Positions 6,963 through 14,979 are shown, counted from the stretch's first letter. The stretch is 36,377 bases of DNA from Solirubrobacterales bacterium (GCA_027315115.1 DAHUYQ010000005.1:1-36377); one strand, 5' to 3'. The notes: generated from the letters alone by a model not told the origin. Translations and numbers: made by a program.

Positions 6963-7487
6963 TCAGGTTCGCAGGCCAACCGGCGGGGGAGGCGGCTCGA
7001 CGATCATGCGAGGCGGGGGGAGAGGACGTGCGCCGCCCACTCCGGCTGCGTTGCGGAACAGACAGAGGACCTTTCCCTCCGGACGAGCTGCGCTGGGAGC
7101 GAGTAGTCCGGCCCAACCGTCGGCGGCCAGCCGCTCACCCACTTTCTGAAACCTTGGCCAGGTGCGAGAGCCAGGCTGGGGAACATCGAGCCCCATGGCG
7201 CGCAACCTGCTCTCGGTGGACAGGTCCGCGACCTCCGCATCCACCTGCCAAGTCCACATCTCCCTCGGCATCTGCGCGAGCGGCGGGATCATCGCCTCGG
7301 CGAGGTGCCTGTACCACTCGGCCCATGCTGTTTGCTCGCTGTCGGCGAGATAGAGCGCGTCCACGACGTCTCCGCGCTGCCAGCGGTTGTCCGGCGCAGG
7401 TTCCCGCTGAGGCAGCGGCGGAGATCCGGGATAGGCGTGCTTGAACCAGCGACCACTGGCCGTGACCGCTGCCGGCGTGCGGGCCAC
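6963..7487 (-). CDS. RES-domain toxin, second system
   Basis: A 174-residue RES protein. The visible family features are GRWFKHAYPG near the N terminus, the segment DALYLADSEQTAWAEWYRHL holding the glutamate, and a late LLAPSAARPEG segment with the conserved serine. RES toxins lower cellular NAD+. The start is the GTG at 7487, two bases after the stop of the antitoxin gene, so the genes are translationally linked. The C terminus is proline-rich (LPPPRMIVEPPPPP). This protein is divergent in sequence and shorter than the RES protein at 3743, so it is not a recent duplicate. Confidence 0.78.
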   Translation of the reverse strand: MARTPAAVTASGRWFKHAYPGSPPLPQREPAPDNRWQRGDVVDALYLADSEQTAWAEWYRHLAEAMIPPLAQMPREMWTWQVDAEVADLSTESRLRAMGLDVPQPGSRTWPRFQKVGERLAADGWAGLLAPSAARPEGKVLCLFRNAAGVGGARPLPPPRMIVEPPPPPVGLRT

Positions 7488-7489
7488 CC

Positions 7490-7828
7490 TCAGCTTGCGC
7501 CCGGATCCTCGAGGCTCGAGATCAGCTTCGCTACCGACCGGTAATCGCCTTTGGCGATCCGCTCGATCGGCTTCTCATCGTCCAGGCTTGGGACCGGCTT
7601 GCTCAACCACACAGGTATGTAGGTGGCTCTGATCACGCGCGCAAGACGTTCGACGATCGCCGAAAGCTCCGCCAGCCGTTCGGCACGCACTCCCGTTGGA
7701 GCGCTTCGGTGCGCCAACCATTCGCGGACCGTGCTGGGAGCGGCGCCGGTCGCCTGTGCGATCTGTCTGTCGGAGAGATGTCCGACCCGGTGGACGTGGG
7801 ACGCCTCTTCTGCGTAAGCCAGGGTCAT
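7490..7828 (-). CDS. Antitoxin of second RES system (Xre/MbcA/ParS type)
   Basis: A 112-residue protein. An HTH spans about residues 18-45 (LSDRQIAQATGAAPSTVREW). The C-terminal toxin-binding domain ends in KPIERIAKGDYRSVAKLISS, a close match to MbcA/ParS/Xre antitoxins (pattern PIxxIAxGDYxxVxxLIxxLxDPG). I chose the ATG at 7828 rather than 7846, because a TTGCCG-N17-TATCAT promoter places transcription start at 7828, while the upstream ATG lies inside the promoter. The downstream gene is its RES toxin. Confidence 0.82.
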   Translation of the reverse strand: MTLAYAEEASHVHRVGHLSDRQIAQATGAAPSTVREWLAHRSAPTGVRAERLAELSAIVERLARVIRATYIPVWLSKPVPSLDDEKPIERIAKGDYRSVAKLISSLEDPGAS

Positions 7829-7835
7829 GCGACGA

Positions 7836-7864
7836 ATGATAGCCATCCGGCGTCATTTCGGCAA
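7836..7864 (-). promoter_or_regulatory. Promoter of the second RES toxin-antitoxin operon
   Basis: On the minus strand: -35 TTGCCG (7864-7859), 17-nt spacer, -10 TATCAT (7841-7836), then 7 nt to the ATG at 7828. This is a leaderless arrangement and it decides the antitoxin start. Confidence 0.65.
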
Positions 7865-7955
7865 GATTCCCGTGGGAGGTGTGCCGTGGCCCCCGAGCCA
7901 CAGCGTGGAGCCGTCCGCCCTCGAAGCAAGCCGCAGCCACACTACCCTCGTCAGC

Positions 7956-8675
7956 ATGCCAATCATCGCCTACGAAGACCTCTTCGATATAGAGAAGCGA
8001 CCAGGCGCCGGTGTTGGGCTCTGGACAGGCGCCGTCAAGTTGCAGCTCGAGCGGGTGCGCGAAGCGAACTACGCACACCGGCTCCACAACAGCCCGAACG
8101 AGAAAGAGCAGCAGGACGATCCTGACGCCGAGAGTCGGCTACATGCCGACGTCTACTTTCTCGCGCTCTCGATAAGGCGCGTGCTGCTGTTTCACGACGT
8201 CTTCGCCAAGCTCGTCGACGATCCGCAGCTGCAGGAGGCGCGTGCGAAGTTCGATGCCAGCGCCCCGAAGGCCAAAGAGCTGCGCGACTTCTACGAGCAT
8301 CTCGACGAGTACCTGCTCGACAGCCCCAAGAAGCACGTCAAGTTCGAAGGCCGCGCCGCGCCAATGCTCCACCTGCGCTGGGACTGCGACAACGTGATCG
8401 TCAGCTTTGGCGAGCGCGAGATCGATATCACCCTTGCGGCCGTCGCCGCGATCGAGCTCGGTCGCGAAAGCGAGGCTCTCTGGGACGAGCACCTCGAGCG
8501 GATCAAGCGCGAGAACCCGAGCCCCGGCCCGCCGCCAGCTGACGACGGGATCGAACGCATGCTGGCTGTCACGATGGGCATCTCAACGACGATCGGCGGC
8601 GAGGACGAGGGCCACATCAAGCACACCGGCGTCCTTCTCGGCGTCGAAGTGCGAGAGGTCAACGATGGATCCTGA
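7956..8675 (+). CDS. Hypothetical soluble protein, unknown function
   Basis: A 239-residue, mostly helical, charged protein with no signal peptide or membrane segment. It shows helices around LQLERVREANYAHRL and LALSIRRVLLFHDVFAKLV, and a mixed segment MLHLRWDCDNVIVSFGEREI near the middle. I do not recognise the family. A TACCCT -10-like box ends 7 nt before the ATG at 7956, fitting a leaderless start. It sits between a RES toxin-antitoxin pair and a KAP NTPase, so an accessory or defence-linked role is possible but only by position. Confidence 0.7.
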   Translation: MPIIAYEDLFDIEKRPGAGVGLWTGAVKLQLERVREANYAHRLHNSPNEKEQQDDPDAESRLHADVYFLALSIRRVLLFHDVFAKLVDDPQLQEARAKFDASAPKAKELRDFYEHLDEYLLDSPKKHVKFEGRAAPMLHLRWDCDNVIVSFGEREIDITLAAVAAIELGRESEALWDEHLERIKRENPSPGPPPADDGIERMLAVTMGISTTIGGEDEGHIKHTGVLLGVEVREVNDGS

Positions 8676-8740
8676 GCCTGCTCGCAGCTGATCGTCGGCT
8701 CATGCGCAGACCCTGGGCCACGCGAGATTGAGCCGGGTCG

Positions 8741-10804
8741 CTACGGAAACGGTGGTGGTTTCTCGCCGGCGGCGTAGCGGGCGGCGAGCTCCCAGGCAGT
8801 TCGCTCGTCTCCGTCAGCGACCTCGATGCTTGGCGCCAGCTCGAGCACGCGAGCCTTGAGCACGTCCTCGCCCAGCATGTGGACGAGCCCATCCCAGTCG
8901 AGCTGAGCGATCGGCCACGTGCCCATGTCGTTGCTTCGGTAGCCCCAGCCGAAGCTCTGCCTGACGAGCGCGCGCATGATCTCGTCGTTAGCTGCCTTCG
9001 CGGCTACCTCCGCCCGGCCAGCAGCCTCGTCGCGAACGAGAATGCTAGCGAGCAGCCTGCGTAGCTCGGGCTCGCCGCGCAGCTGCTCGGCGCTTGCACG
9101 CCGCACCTGGCCCCGGATGTCCTCCAGGGCGGCGACGGTAGCGTGCTCGTCGAGGATCTCACGCTCGCGCTCTCGGTCCTCTCGTTCGTTGAATGTGCCG
9201 TACCGGTTGGCGATGCGCAGGGCGTGGCTGAGGTCGGGTGCCGCGTCGATCATCCTGCGGACGGCCGCAACCGGGTCGGGCGCCTTGCGGAGCAGAGCGT
9301 CTACCAGGCCGATAGCGCTCCAACGCGCGGGTGCGGACATCGGACCATGCCCCCGCTTGGAGAGCCGCAGCTCCTGCAGCGCGACCACCATCGCGACCTC
9401 CCCAGCCTGCTCGGCCGGGAACGCCGATTGCAGCTCGGCCAGCCGGTCGAAGAGGTCGGCGAGTTGCTCGTCGGGCGTCGCCTCAACGAGCTCGCGCAGT
9501 CTCGACGGCTCGCCCATCGCGTCGAGGACGTCGCGTACGTGAGCAGTCGTTACGGCGTGCTCGCCAATGGTTGCCTGGAGGTAGACGTCCAGCACGCTTC
9601 GGCTCGCGACACGACGTCGTGCCCGCCAATCCGTACTGGCGCCCCGGGATCCTCCGAGCAGGTTGCCCGCTGCCGGGAACAGCAGGCGCAGCAGCTCGCG
9701 GGTCGCCTCGGGATGTGCCGAGTTGTTCAGTACCTGCGCGATGCGGTTGCTTGCCTCCTTGTCGATCTCCTGCTGCGGGCGCAGGTCGACACGAGCGCCG
9801 CCAGCCAGCGCGTCGGCGAGATCGGGCAGCGCGCCATGTACGTCTGGGTCGAACAGCCGCAAGGCCTCAAGCGCCAGCACGTCCTGCGCTGCGACCTCGT
9901 CCTGGGTGAGAGTGAGCGCGGCAGGAGCGACGTTTGCGAGGCGGCGCGCATCACGCAGCGTCTTCAGCATCGGGGCGATGCCTGCGCCGTACAGGTTCCC
10001 CCAGGCGGCTTGGGAAAAGAAAGGGAGCTGGACGCCGTTCAGGCGCTCGTTGAGCGCCTGCAGCGTGAAACGACGCAGGCGAACTGGGTCGATCTCGGGC
10101 AGATCGTGCGGCGCCTGCACGATCTTCTCCAGGTAGGCCCTACCGTCCTCCGCGCAGTGGTTGAGCGCAAGCTCCACTCGTCGGCGATCAAATGCCAACA
10201 CGTAGCGCACTCCCGGCAGGTCGCCGACGAGCTTGACCAGGCGCACGACCTCGCGGACCTCATCGGGTGTCAGTCGGTCGATGTCGTCGACGAACACGAC
10301 GATTGGACGCTCGACGGCAGCAAGCCGTCGCTGAAGCTCACGCCGCTGCGCAGTAGTGCTTGCTCCCTTGTCCTTGACCGCCTTCCGTCCGCGCGCTAGC
10401 ACCGCCGCTACCGCAGCCCCTGTACGACCGAGGATCAATGGCACGAGTGGTGCAACCGCTTCGCCGTAGCTGACAAACTCTCCGGCGAGCGCGCGCACGG
10501 CCGCTCTCTTGCTGCCGCGCAGCTGGGCTGCAAGCTCGGAGAAGAAACGGGTCACGAGCTGCTCAGCGCCCGAGAACAGCCAAGGATCGAAACGCAGCAC
10601 CTCAGCCCGATCGCCGAGCTCAGTCTCGATCAAATTGAGCACAGAGGTCTTGCCCGAACCCCAGGGGCCCATGAGCGAGAGCACGAAGCCTGCGTCGGCC
10701 GGGGCCTCGAGAAGCTCACCAGCGATGAGTTTGACGAGGACCGCTCGGCCGAGCTGATCCTCGTCGGCGCTCCTGATCGGTGTATCAGCGTGCAGTCCGG
10801 ACAC
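8741..10804 (-). CDS. KAP-family P-loop NTPase
   Basis: A 687-residue protein. The Walker A motif GPWGSGKTS lies at residues 46-54 and the Walker B motif IVVFVDDIDRL at about 165-175, with the KAP signatures LRFDPWLFSG and VRYVLAFDRRRVE. A hydrophobic stretch lies between the Walker motifs (VAPLVPLILGRTGAAVAAVL), the usual place for KAP membrane insertions. The C-terminal half is helical with no motif I recognise. KAP NTPases occur in phage-exclusion and membrane-associated defence systems (PifA is one). I chose the GTG at 10804. The frame extends to 10891, but that extra sequence borders the IS630 insertion and may derive from a transposase remnant. The promoter may have been affected by that insertion. 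Confidence 0.82.
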   Translation of the reverse strand: MSGLHADTPIRSADEDQLGRAVLVKLIAGELLEAPADAGFVLSLMGPWGSGKTSVLNLIETELGDRAEVLRFDPWLFSGAEQLVTRFFSELAAQLRGSKRAAVRALAGEFVSYGEAVAPLVPLILGRTGAAVAAVLARGRKAVKDKGASTTAQRRELQRRLAAVERPIVVFVDDIDRLTPDEVREVVRLVKLVGDLPGVRYVLAFDRRRVELALNHCAEDGRAYLEKIVQAPHDLPEIDPVRLRRFTLQALNERLNGVQLPFFSQAAWGNLYGAGIAPMLKTLRDARRLANVAPAALTLTQDEVAAQDVLALEALRLFDPDVHGALPDLADALAGGARVDLRPQQEIDKEASNRIAQVLNNSAHPEATRELLRLLFPAAGNLLGGSRGASTDWRARRRVASRSVLDVYLQATIGEHAVTTAHVRDVLDAMGEPSRLRELVEATPDEQLADLFDRLAELQSAFPAEQAGEVAMVVALQELRLSKRGHGPMSAPARWSAIGLVDALLRKAPDPVAAVRRMIDAAPDLSHALRIANRYGTFNEREDREREREILDEHATVAALEDIRGQVRRASAEQLRGEPELRRLLASILVRDEAAGRAEVAAKAANDEIMRALVRQSFGWGYRSNDMGTWPIAQLDWDGLVHMLGEDVLKARVLELAPSIEVADGDERTAWELAARYAAGEKPPPFP

Positions 10805-10913
10805 GGGCGAAGTGTGACGCCATCGAGGCGAACCGGCCGGCTTCAGCGGCGCAAACGACTCCGTCCGTACGCCGCACGCGCATGGTTGCACGAGAGCTGC
10901 ATCCCGTAGCCTA

Positions 10914-10945
10914 GTGTCCCGTTGGTTTAATTCGTTTGCGGTTAG
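10914..10945 (+). repeat. IS630 left terminal inverted repeat
   Basis: Matches the reverse complement of the right end at 26-27 of about 32 positions. It begins GTGTCC and contains ATTCGTTTGC. A TTGGTT/TAGGGT promoter-like pair (15-nt spacer) overlaps it and may drive the transposase. Confidence 0.75.
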
Positions 10946-10959
10946 GGTATGTGGTGGTC

Positions 10960-12048
10960 ATGCCTATTCCTTCTGCCGTTTCTATCGAGTTGAGCGACGA
11001 AGAGCGTGCTGTGCTTGTGGGCTGGACGCGGCGTCGGAGCAGTGCTCAGGCGCTGGCGTTGCGGGCGCGGATCGTGTTGATGGCCGCCGAGGGGTTGTGG
11101 TCCAATGGCGAGATCGCCGAAGCGCTGGCGGTTTCGCGGCCGACGGTCACGAAGTGGCGCAACCGGTTCTCGCAGCGTCGGCTTGAAGGGCTCGCGGATG
11201 AGCCGCGGCCCGGCAAACCGCGCACGATCACTGACGAGCAAGTCGAGGCGGTCGTGACCAAGACCCTTGAGTCGGCGCCCAGGAACGCGACGCACTGGTC
11301 CACGCGCTCGATGGCCCGCGAGATGGGGATGACCCCGGACGCGGTGATGCGGATCTGGCACGCGTTCGGGCTGCAACCCCACCGGCAGGAGACCTGGAAG
11401 CTCTCCAAAGACCCGTTGCTCATTGAGAAGGTCCACGACATCTGCGGCCTGTATCTGAACCCTCCCGAGCGTGCCGTGGTGCTCTGCGTGGACGAGAAGA
11501 GCCAGATCCAGGCCCTGGATCGCACCGCGCCCACGTTGCCGATGCTGCCCGGCACGCCGCAGCGCGCGACCCACGACTACCAGCGGCATGGCACCAGCAG
11601 CCTCTACGCCGCGCTGAACGTGCAAAGCGGGCAAGTGATCGGCTCTCTGCACCAGCGCCACCGCGCCGTCGAGTTCCTGAAGTTCCTGCGCACGATCGAC
11701 CAAAACGTCCCCGCCCATCTGGCCGTGCACCTCGTGCTCGACAACGCCTCCAGCCACAAGACGCCCAAGGTCCGCCGCTGGCTCGCACAGCATCCCCGGT
11801 TTCATCTGCACTTCACGCCGACCAGCAGCTCCTGGATCAACCTCGTCGAGCGGTGGTTCGGCGAGCTGACCACCAAGCTGCTGCGCCGCGGCGCACACCG
11901 CTCCGTCCACGCGCTCAACAGCGACATCCGCCAATGGATCGACACCTGGAACGAGAACCCCCGCCCCTACGTCTGGACCAAGACCGCCGACCAAATCCTC
12001 AACTCCATCAAACGATACTGCAAACGAATCAACCAAACAGGACACTAG
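10960..12048 (+). CDS. IS630-family transposase
   Basis: A 362-residue DDE transposase. The N-terminal HTH (about residues 45-75) contains SNGEIAEALAVSRPTVTKW. The catalytic triad is visible as D178 in LCVDEKSQIQAL, D261 in LVLDNASSHKT and E297 in SSWINLVERWFGEL, which is the IS630 D-D-E arrangement with SSWxNxxE. The start is the ATG at 10960, after a GGTGG site. The frame runs through the right inverted repeat, and its TAG stop is made from the TA target duplication plus the next flanking base. The gene looks intact, so the element may still be mobile. Confidence 0.93.
   Translation: MPIPSAVSIELSDEERAVLVGWTRRRSSAQALALRARIVLMAAEGLWSNGEIAEALAVSRPTVTKWRNRFSQRRLEGLADEPRPGKPRTITDEQVEAVVTKTLESAPRNATHWSTRSMAREMGMTPDAVMRIWHAFGLQPHRQETWKLSKDPLLIEKVHDICGLYLNPPERAVVLCVDEKSQIQALDRTAPTLPMLPGTPQRATHDYQRHGTSSLYAALNVQSGQVIGSLHQRHRAVEFLKFLRTIDQNVPAHLAVHLVLDNASSHKTPKVRRWLAQHPRFHLHFTPTSSSWINLVERWFGELTTKLLRRGAHRSVHALNSDIRQWIDTWNENPRPYVWTKTADQILNSIKRYCKRINQTGH
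12014..12045 (-). repeat. IS630 right terminal inverted repeat
   Basis: Imperfect inverted copy of 10914-10945, ending GGACAC just before the TA duplication. It is also coding for the last residues of the transposase. Confidence 0.75.
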
Positions 12049-12405
12049 CCGCTCGCGTAAATCGTCAAGGAAGGCGACAAGTCGGCGGTCTTGCGTTCCA
12101 CCGATCAGCCATGACGGCACGAGCTTGGCCTTGGCGTCGATCGCGACCCAGCACCACACGTCGCCGAGTTCGCCCTTGCGACCCTCGAGGACGTTTTTGG
12201 CCTTGGAGCCCACGAAGCCCCAGATCTCGTCGCACTGGACGTCGGTGCAGCCCAGACTGCACACACCGTGCGGTCCTGGAACTCGGTGCAGGCCGCGCCC
12301 ACGGTGTTGAAGGATCCGGCCATGTAGGCCGTCGCCCTCATGCTGTTCCCCTCCGTGAGCATGGAGAGGACCTGCGCCCGCCGCTCGATGCCTCATCCTG
12401 TTCAT
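12048..12405 (-). pseudogene. Decayed IS1-like transposase remnant, interrupted by the IS630 element
   Basis: Minus-strand homology to IS1-type transposases is spread over more than one frame. An N-terminal HTH part reads RRAQVLSMLTEGNSMRATAY in one frame. The catalytic part reads VQCDEIWGFVGSKAKN, then GDVWCWVAIDAKAKLVPSWL and FLDDLRERL in another frame. A segment between HTH and catalytic domain is missing and at least one or two frameshifts are needed, so the gene is dead. Homology stops at the IS630 insertion point (TA at 12046). Joining across the element keeps the frame open for about 20 residues on the KAP side, with weak resemblance to the next transposase segment, so IS630 probably jumped into this remnant. 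Confidence 0.75.
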
Positions 12406-12452
12406 ACTGAGCATTATGCGTCAGCTGTAGGACAGAAAGTCGGTTTCGTGGG

Positions 12453-13529
12453 TTAGCGCACGATGGATAGGATTGCTTGTCCGTGCCTGGTTGGCGGCGC
12501 GAAATGCTCAGGCAAGAGATCGGCCAAGCGCTCCCGAGCGAAGCCAGCTACTTCGGCTAGTTCGTCGTCGGTGTAGTGGTGAGCATTGCGCTGGACATTC
12601 AAGGCTTCGGTCAAAAGAGTCGGTTTCTCGACGGGTATCTCGACAGGCTCAGACTTGCGCCATCCTCGGCGGCTGAGCTGCTTGTAGAGCCGGGTGTACT
12701 GATCGCTCGTCATGAGTTGAAGATCGTGAGCACGGCGCATAAGCGCCTGTACGGAGACACCCCACCGCCGACGGAAAGCGACAAGCTCATCTAGGCTGAT
12801 ACGCGCCCGTCCGAGCGCGGCCAGAATGTCGGTTCTTGGCATCAGGAGCGCGGCCGCGAAGCGATCCGCCTCCCGCTCGGCGTCCGTGCCGGTGGGGGCG
12901 TTGAAGCGCTCCCAGTGCAGGAGCGCATGCCCAAGCTCGTGCGCGATGCTGAACCGCACCTGTGCGCCATCGGTAGCGCGCGTGTTTACAAAGCACCAGC
13001 GATGGTCGTTGCGGAGGTTGGAGTAAGCCGCCAGTACGCCGTCGTAGCCGAAATCCACTGGCGCGACCACCGCGCCGGCACTCTCGACGATCGCCGTTAG
13101 GTCATCGATTGGGCCGGCTGGTATTCGCCAGACGCGCCGTATCACTTCGGCTGCTTGCTCGGGACCATCCAGAGTAGGCTCATCAAGCGTCGGAAAATTG
13201 AACGGCGTGTCGATGTTGACGTCCGCAAGCAAGCGCGATGCGGCAATTCGCGCCAGCTCGATGCGCCCGTTGACCTTGCGTTCGGTGCGCTTGGTCTCTG
13301 CGCGCTGTGTGCGATGCACGGGATGAGAAAAGCGCAGTCCTTCGTCCAGCAACATCGACACGGAGACCTGGAGCGCCTCAGCTAGGACCGCAAGCTGCTC
13401 GTCACTTGGCGTGCGGATGCCACGCTCCCACCGAGAAAGATCGGACTGCTCGATCCCGATTGCGTTCGCGAGGTCGGTCTGCGTCTGGCCTATGGCCTCG
13501 CGAGCAACGCGCAGCGCCTCAACGTTCAT
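12453..13529 (-). CDS. XRE-family regulator fused to ImmA/IrrE-type metallopeptidase
   Basis: A 358-residue protein. The N-terminal XRE HTH (about 6-60) reads AREAIGQTQTDLANAIGIEQ followed by DLSRWERGIRTPS. The central zinc metallopeptidase domain has HELGH at 197-201 in SIAHELGHALLHW and a downstream EREADRFAAALLMP glutamate segment. This COG2856 architecture is typical of mobile elements and stress regulators, in which the peptidase cleaves a repressor (ImmR/DdrO) or an antitoxin-like partner. The C-terminal 100 residues are helical. Its ATG overlaps the stop of the upstream gene (ATGA), so the two are co-translated. Direct repeats at the operon promoter are candidate binding sites for it. 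Confidence 0.9.
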   Translation of the reverse strand: MNVEALRVAREAIGQTQTDLANAIGIEQSDLSRWERGIRTPSDEQLAVLAEALQVSVSMLLDEGLRFSHPVHRTQRAETKRTERKVNGRIELARIAASRLLADVNIDTPFNFPTLDEPTLDGPEQAAEVIRRVWRIPAGPIDDLTAIVESAGAVVAPVDFGYDGVLAAYSNLRNDHRWCFVNTRATDGAQVRFSIAHELGHALLHWERFNAPTGTDAEREADRFAAALLMPRTDILAALGRARISLDELVAFRRRWGVSVQALMRRAHDLQLMTSDQYTRLYKQLSRRGWRKSEPVEIPVEKPTLLTEALNVQRNAHHYTDDELAEVAGFARERLADLLPEHFAPPTRHGQAILSIVR

Positions 13530-14107
13530 GGCTGCTCGGTAGCGTTCGCGTCCGTGCGAATTGCGGTCTCCGGCCTGCTGAAGCTGACTGTCGCCTTGGG
13601 CCGGTCAGTCGTAACGGTCTCGGTCGGCTCGGCGAGTAGCGCCGTGATCGGAAGACGCCATGCCTCGCGTTTACCGTCGAGTTGCACAAAGGCTGGGGCG
13701 TAGCGCTCTGAGTGCTCGTGATCCCACGTGAGGATCACAAGCTCGGACTCGAGGTTCGTGCCATTCGCTTGTACTCCGGGGATCATTAGCTGGTCCAACG
13801 GAAGGTTGCCGGTGTCGGACTTGAGCTGCACGATGATGTCGCCGAACATCCAGTGGTGCGCAAGCGGGTGCCCGCTCAAGCGGGCAACGTCTGAGACCTT
13901 CTCGTATTGCTCAACAAGATGGGTTGCGAACAGGCTCCAGTAGTCGATGCCGTCCACCATTGCGCCGACGGCCCTAGCGAGTCGGTTGCGAGTCTCCTTC
14001 GTCGCTTCGCGATTCTTGCTGTATGCGGTTCGAGCGTCATTGAAAGCGATCATTGTGGGGTCGCCGAGGGGACGCAATGCCTCGGCCGCAGCGTCTCGTT
14101 CAAACAT
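13526..14107 (-). CDS. Hypothetical protein coupled to the XRE-ImmA gene
   Basis: A 193-residue soluble protein starting at the ATG at 14107. The N-terminal half is helical (MIAFNDARTAYSKNREATKE), the middle contains GIDYWSLFATHLVEQYEKV, and the C-terminal part looks like beta strands (LESELVILTWDHEHSERYAP). I do not recognise the family. The stop overlaps the start of the XRE-ImmA gene, so it probably is the partner of that regulator, either its target or its sensor. Codon use is less GC-biased than in the core genes, in line with an acquired module. Confidence 0.75.
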   Translation of the reverse strand: MFERDAAAEALRPLGDPTMIAFNDARTAYSKNREATKETRNRLARAVGAMVDGIDYWSLFATHLVEQYEKVSDVARLSGHPLAHHWMFGDIIVQLKSDTGNLPLDQLMIPGVQANGTNLESELVILTWDHEHSERYAPAFVQLDGKREAWRLPITALLAEPTETVTTDRPKATVSFSRPETAIRTDANATEQP

Positions 14108-14113
14108 GCGGGG

Positions 14114-14134
14114 ATTATGACAGCCAATTATGAC
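14114..14134 (-). promoter_or_regulatory. Direct repeat operator candidate at the XRE-ImmA operon promoter
   Basis: Two perfect 8-bp direct repeats, GTCATAAT on the minus strand, are separated by 5 bp (14134-14127 and 14121-14114). The second contains CATAAT, a good -10 box 6 nt before the ATG at 14107. A repressor bound to the repeats would block the promoter; the operon's own XRE protein is the obvious candidate. Confidence 0.5.
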
Positions 14135-14158
14135 GGATTGTTTGCGCGCTGCGCCCCG

Positions 14159-14420
14159 CTATGAGCTTCGGTCTTTCCACCGAGCCTTTGTGGCCTTCTT
14201 GGCCGCTTCGCTACGTTCCTCCGGCGTCATCCTTTCCGCGCGCCGTGCCACCCTTCAGGCCGCCTTTGCGCCCCAGGGCGACTGCGGCGGGGTCCTTGCC
14301 CTCGTTGGGATCGGGCTCGTGCGCCTCGCCGGTAGCGACGTCTACGACCAGCTTTCCGAGCTGGTTGGGCTCGCGTGCGTAGCACCACGCCGCCGGATCG
14401 CAGGCTACGCTATAGCAGGT
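14159..14420 (-). pseudogene. Frameshifted small protein gene with KGG-like C terminus
   Basis: A minus-strand frame reads KLVVDVATGEAHEPDPNEGK, then AVALGRKGGLKGG, then runs into a stop (GKDDAGGT). Removing one G near 14229 restores a natural ending, MTPEERSEAAKKATKARWKD, stopping at 14159. Small proteins ending in Gly/Lys-rich GRKGGLKGGxAR followed by LTPEERSExAxKAAxARW are common in bacteria. No ATG, GTG or TTG start is found in frame upstream. Both defects suggest a broken gene, though a sequencing error could explain the frameshift. Confidence 0.45.
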
Positions 14421-14445
14421 CGCAGTACTTATTGAAGGGATCGAA

Positions 14446-14973
14446 ATGGCGCGGTGGCGACAAAATAAGCGCAAGTTGCGCGAACTCATCCTGTTTGTAG
14501 CTGCGGAGTCCGCAGAGGATGCCACCGGCGACATCTACCTAAACAAGGTGCTGTTCTTCTCTGATGCCATTGCGCTCCAACGCTTGGGCAGGCCCATTAC
14601 TGGCGCTCGGTATCAAAGGCTGCCGCTGGGTCCCGCAATGCGAGCGCTGCTGCCCGTACGGGAGGAAATGATCCGCGACGGAGACGTTGCTGTGGTCATG
14701 ATGGGCAAGCAACGGGTCACGGTTGCCCGTCGAGCCCCCGATCTGAGCGTCTTCTCCGAGGATGAGATCAAACTGGTGCGTGAGGTCATGGACGAGTATC
14801 GTGATTCGCGAGCCGACGCCATCAGCGATCTCTCGCATTTTCGTTCCCCAGGCTGGAATCTAGTAGAGGAACGGGAAGATATTCCGCTTGAGAGCCAACT
14901 GATATCGACCGACCCCGTGCCTGATGCAATGAAGGAGCACGGGCGAGCACTGGCCGCAAGATTTGGCTGGTAG
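14446..14973 (+). CDS. Panacea-domain (SocA-like/DUF4065) antitoxin
   Basis: A 175-residue protein. The Panacea/SocA-like pattern is visible: KLRELILFVAAES at the N terminus, IYLNKVLFFSDAIALQRLGR, then GARYQRLPLGPAMRALLPVREEM. Panacea-domain proteins are versatile antitoxins paired with unrelated toxins in PanAT systems, and SocA acts as a proteolytic adaptor for the toxin SocB. The start at 14446 is supported by GAAGGGA 5 nt upstream. A small gene follows 6 bp after the stop in the same direction and is the expected partner toxin. Confidence 0.82.
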   Translation: MARWRQNKRKLRELILFVAAESAEDATGDIYLNKVLFFSDAIALQRLGRPITGARYQRLPLGPAMRALLPVREEMIRDGDVAVVMMGKQRVTVARRAPDLSVFSEDEIKLVREVMDEYRDSRADAISDLSHFRSPGWNLVEEREDIPLESQLISTDPVPDAMKEHGRALAARFGW

Positions 14974-14979
14974 GGGGCT

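Larger units (their letters stand above)
10912..12047 (+). mobile_element. IS630-family insertion sequence, intact, with TA target duplication
   Basis: The element spans 10914-12045 (1132 bp) between duplicated TA dinucleotides at 10912-10913 and 12046-12047, the target duplication typical of IS630/Tc1-mariner elements. The ends are imperfect inverted repeats of about 32 bp, starting GTGTCC at the left and ending GGACAC at the right, with a shared inner block ATTCGTTTGC. It carries one full-length transposase gene. It lies between the KAP gene and a decayed IS1-like transposase. Confidence 0.9.

Noticed and set aside
10805..10891. Extra N-terminal 29 codons of the KAP gene
   Set aside because: They have no conserved KAP sequence and may derive from the decayed transposase next to the IS630 insertion, so the GTG at 10804 was preferred.
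10942..12414. Minus-strand open frame joining the IS1-like remnant to sequence antisense to the IS630 transposase
   Set aside because: The first part is the transposase remnant, but the rest is only the reverse of an intact transposase gene. The join is an accident of insertion, not a fusion protein.
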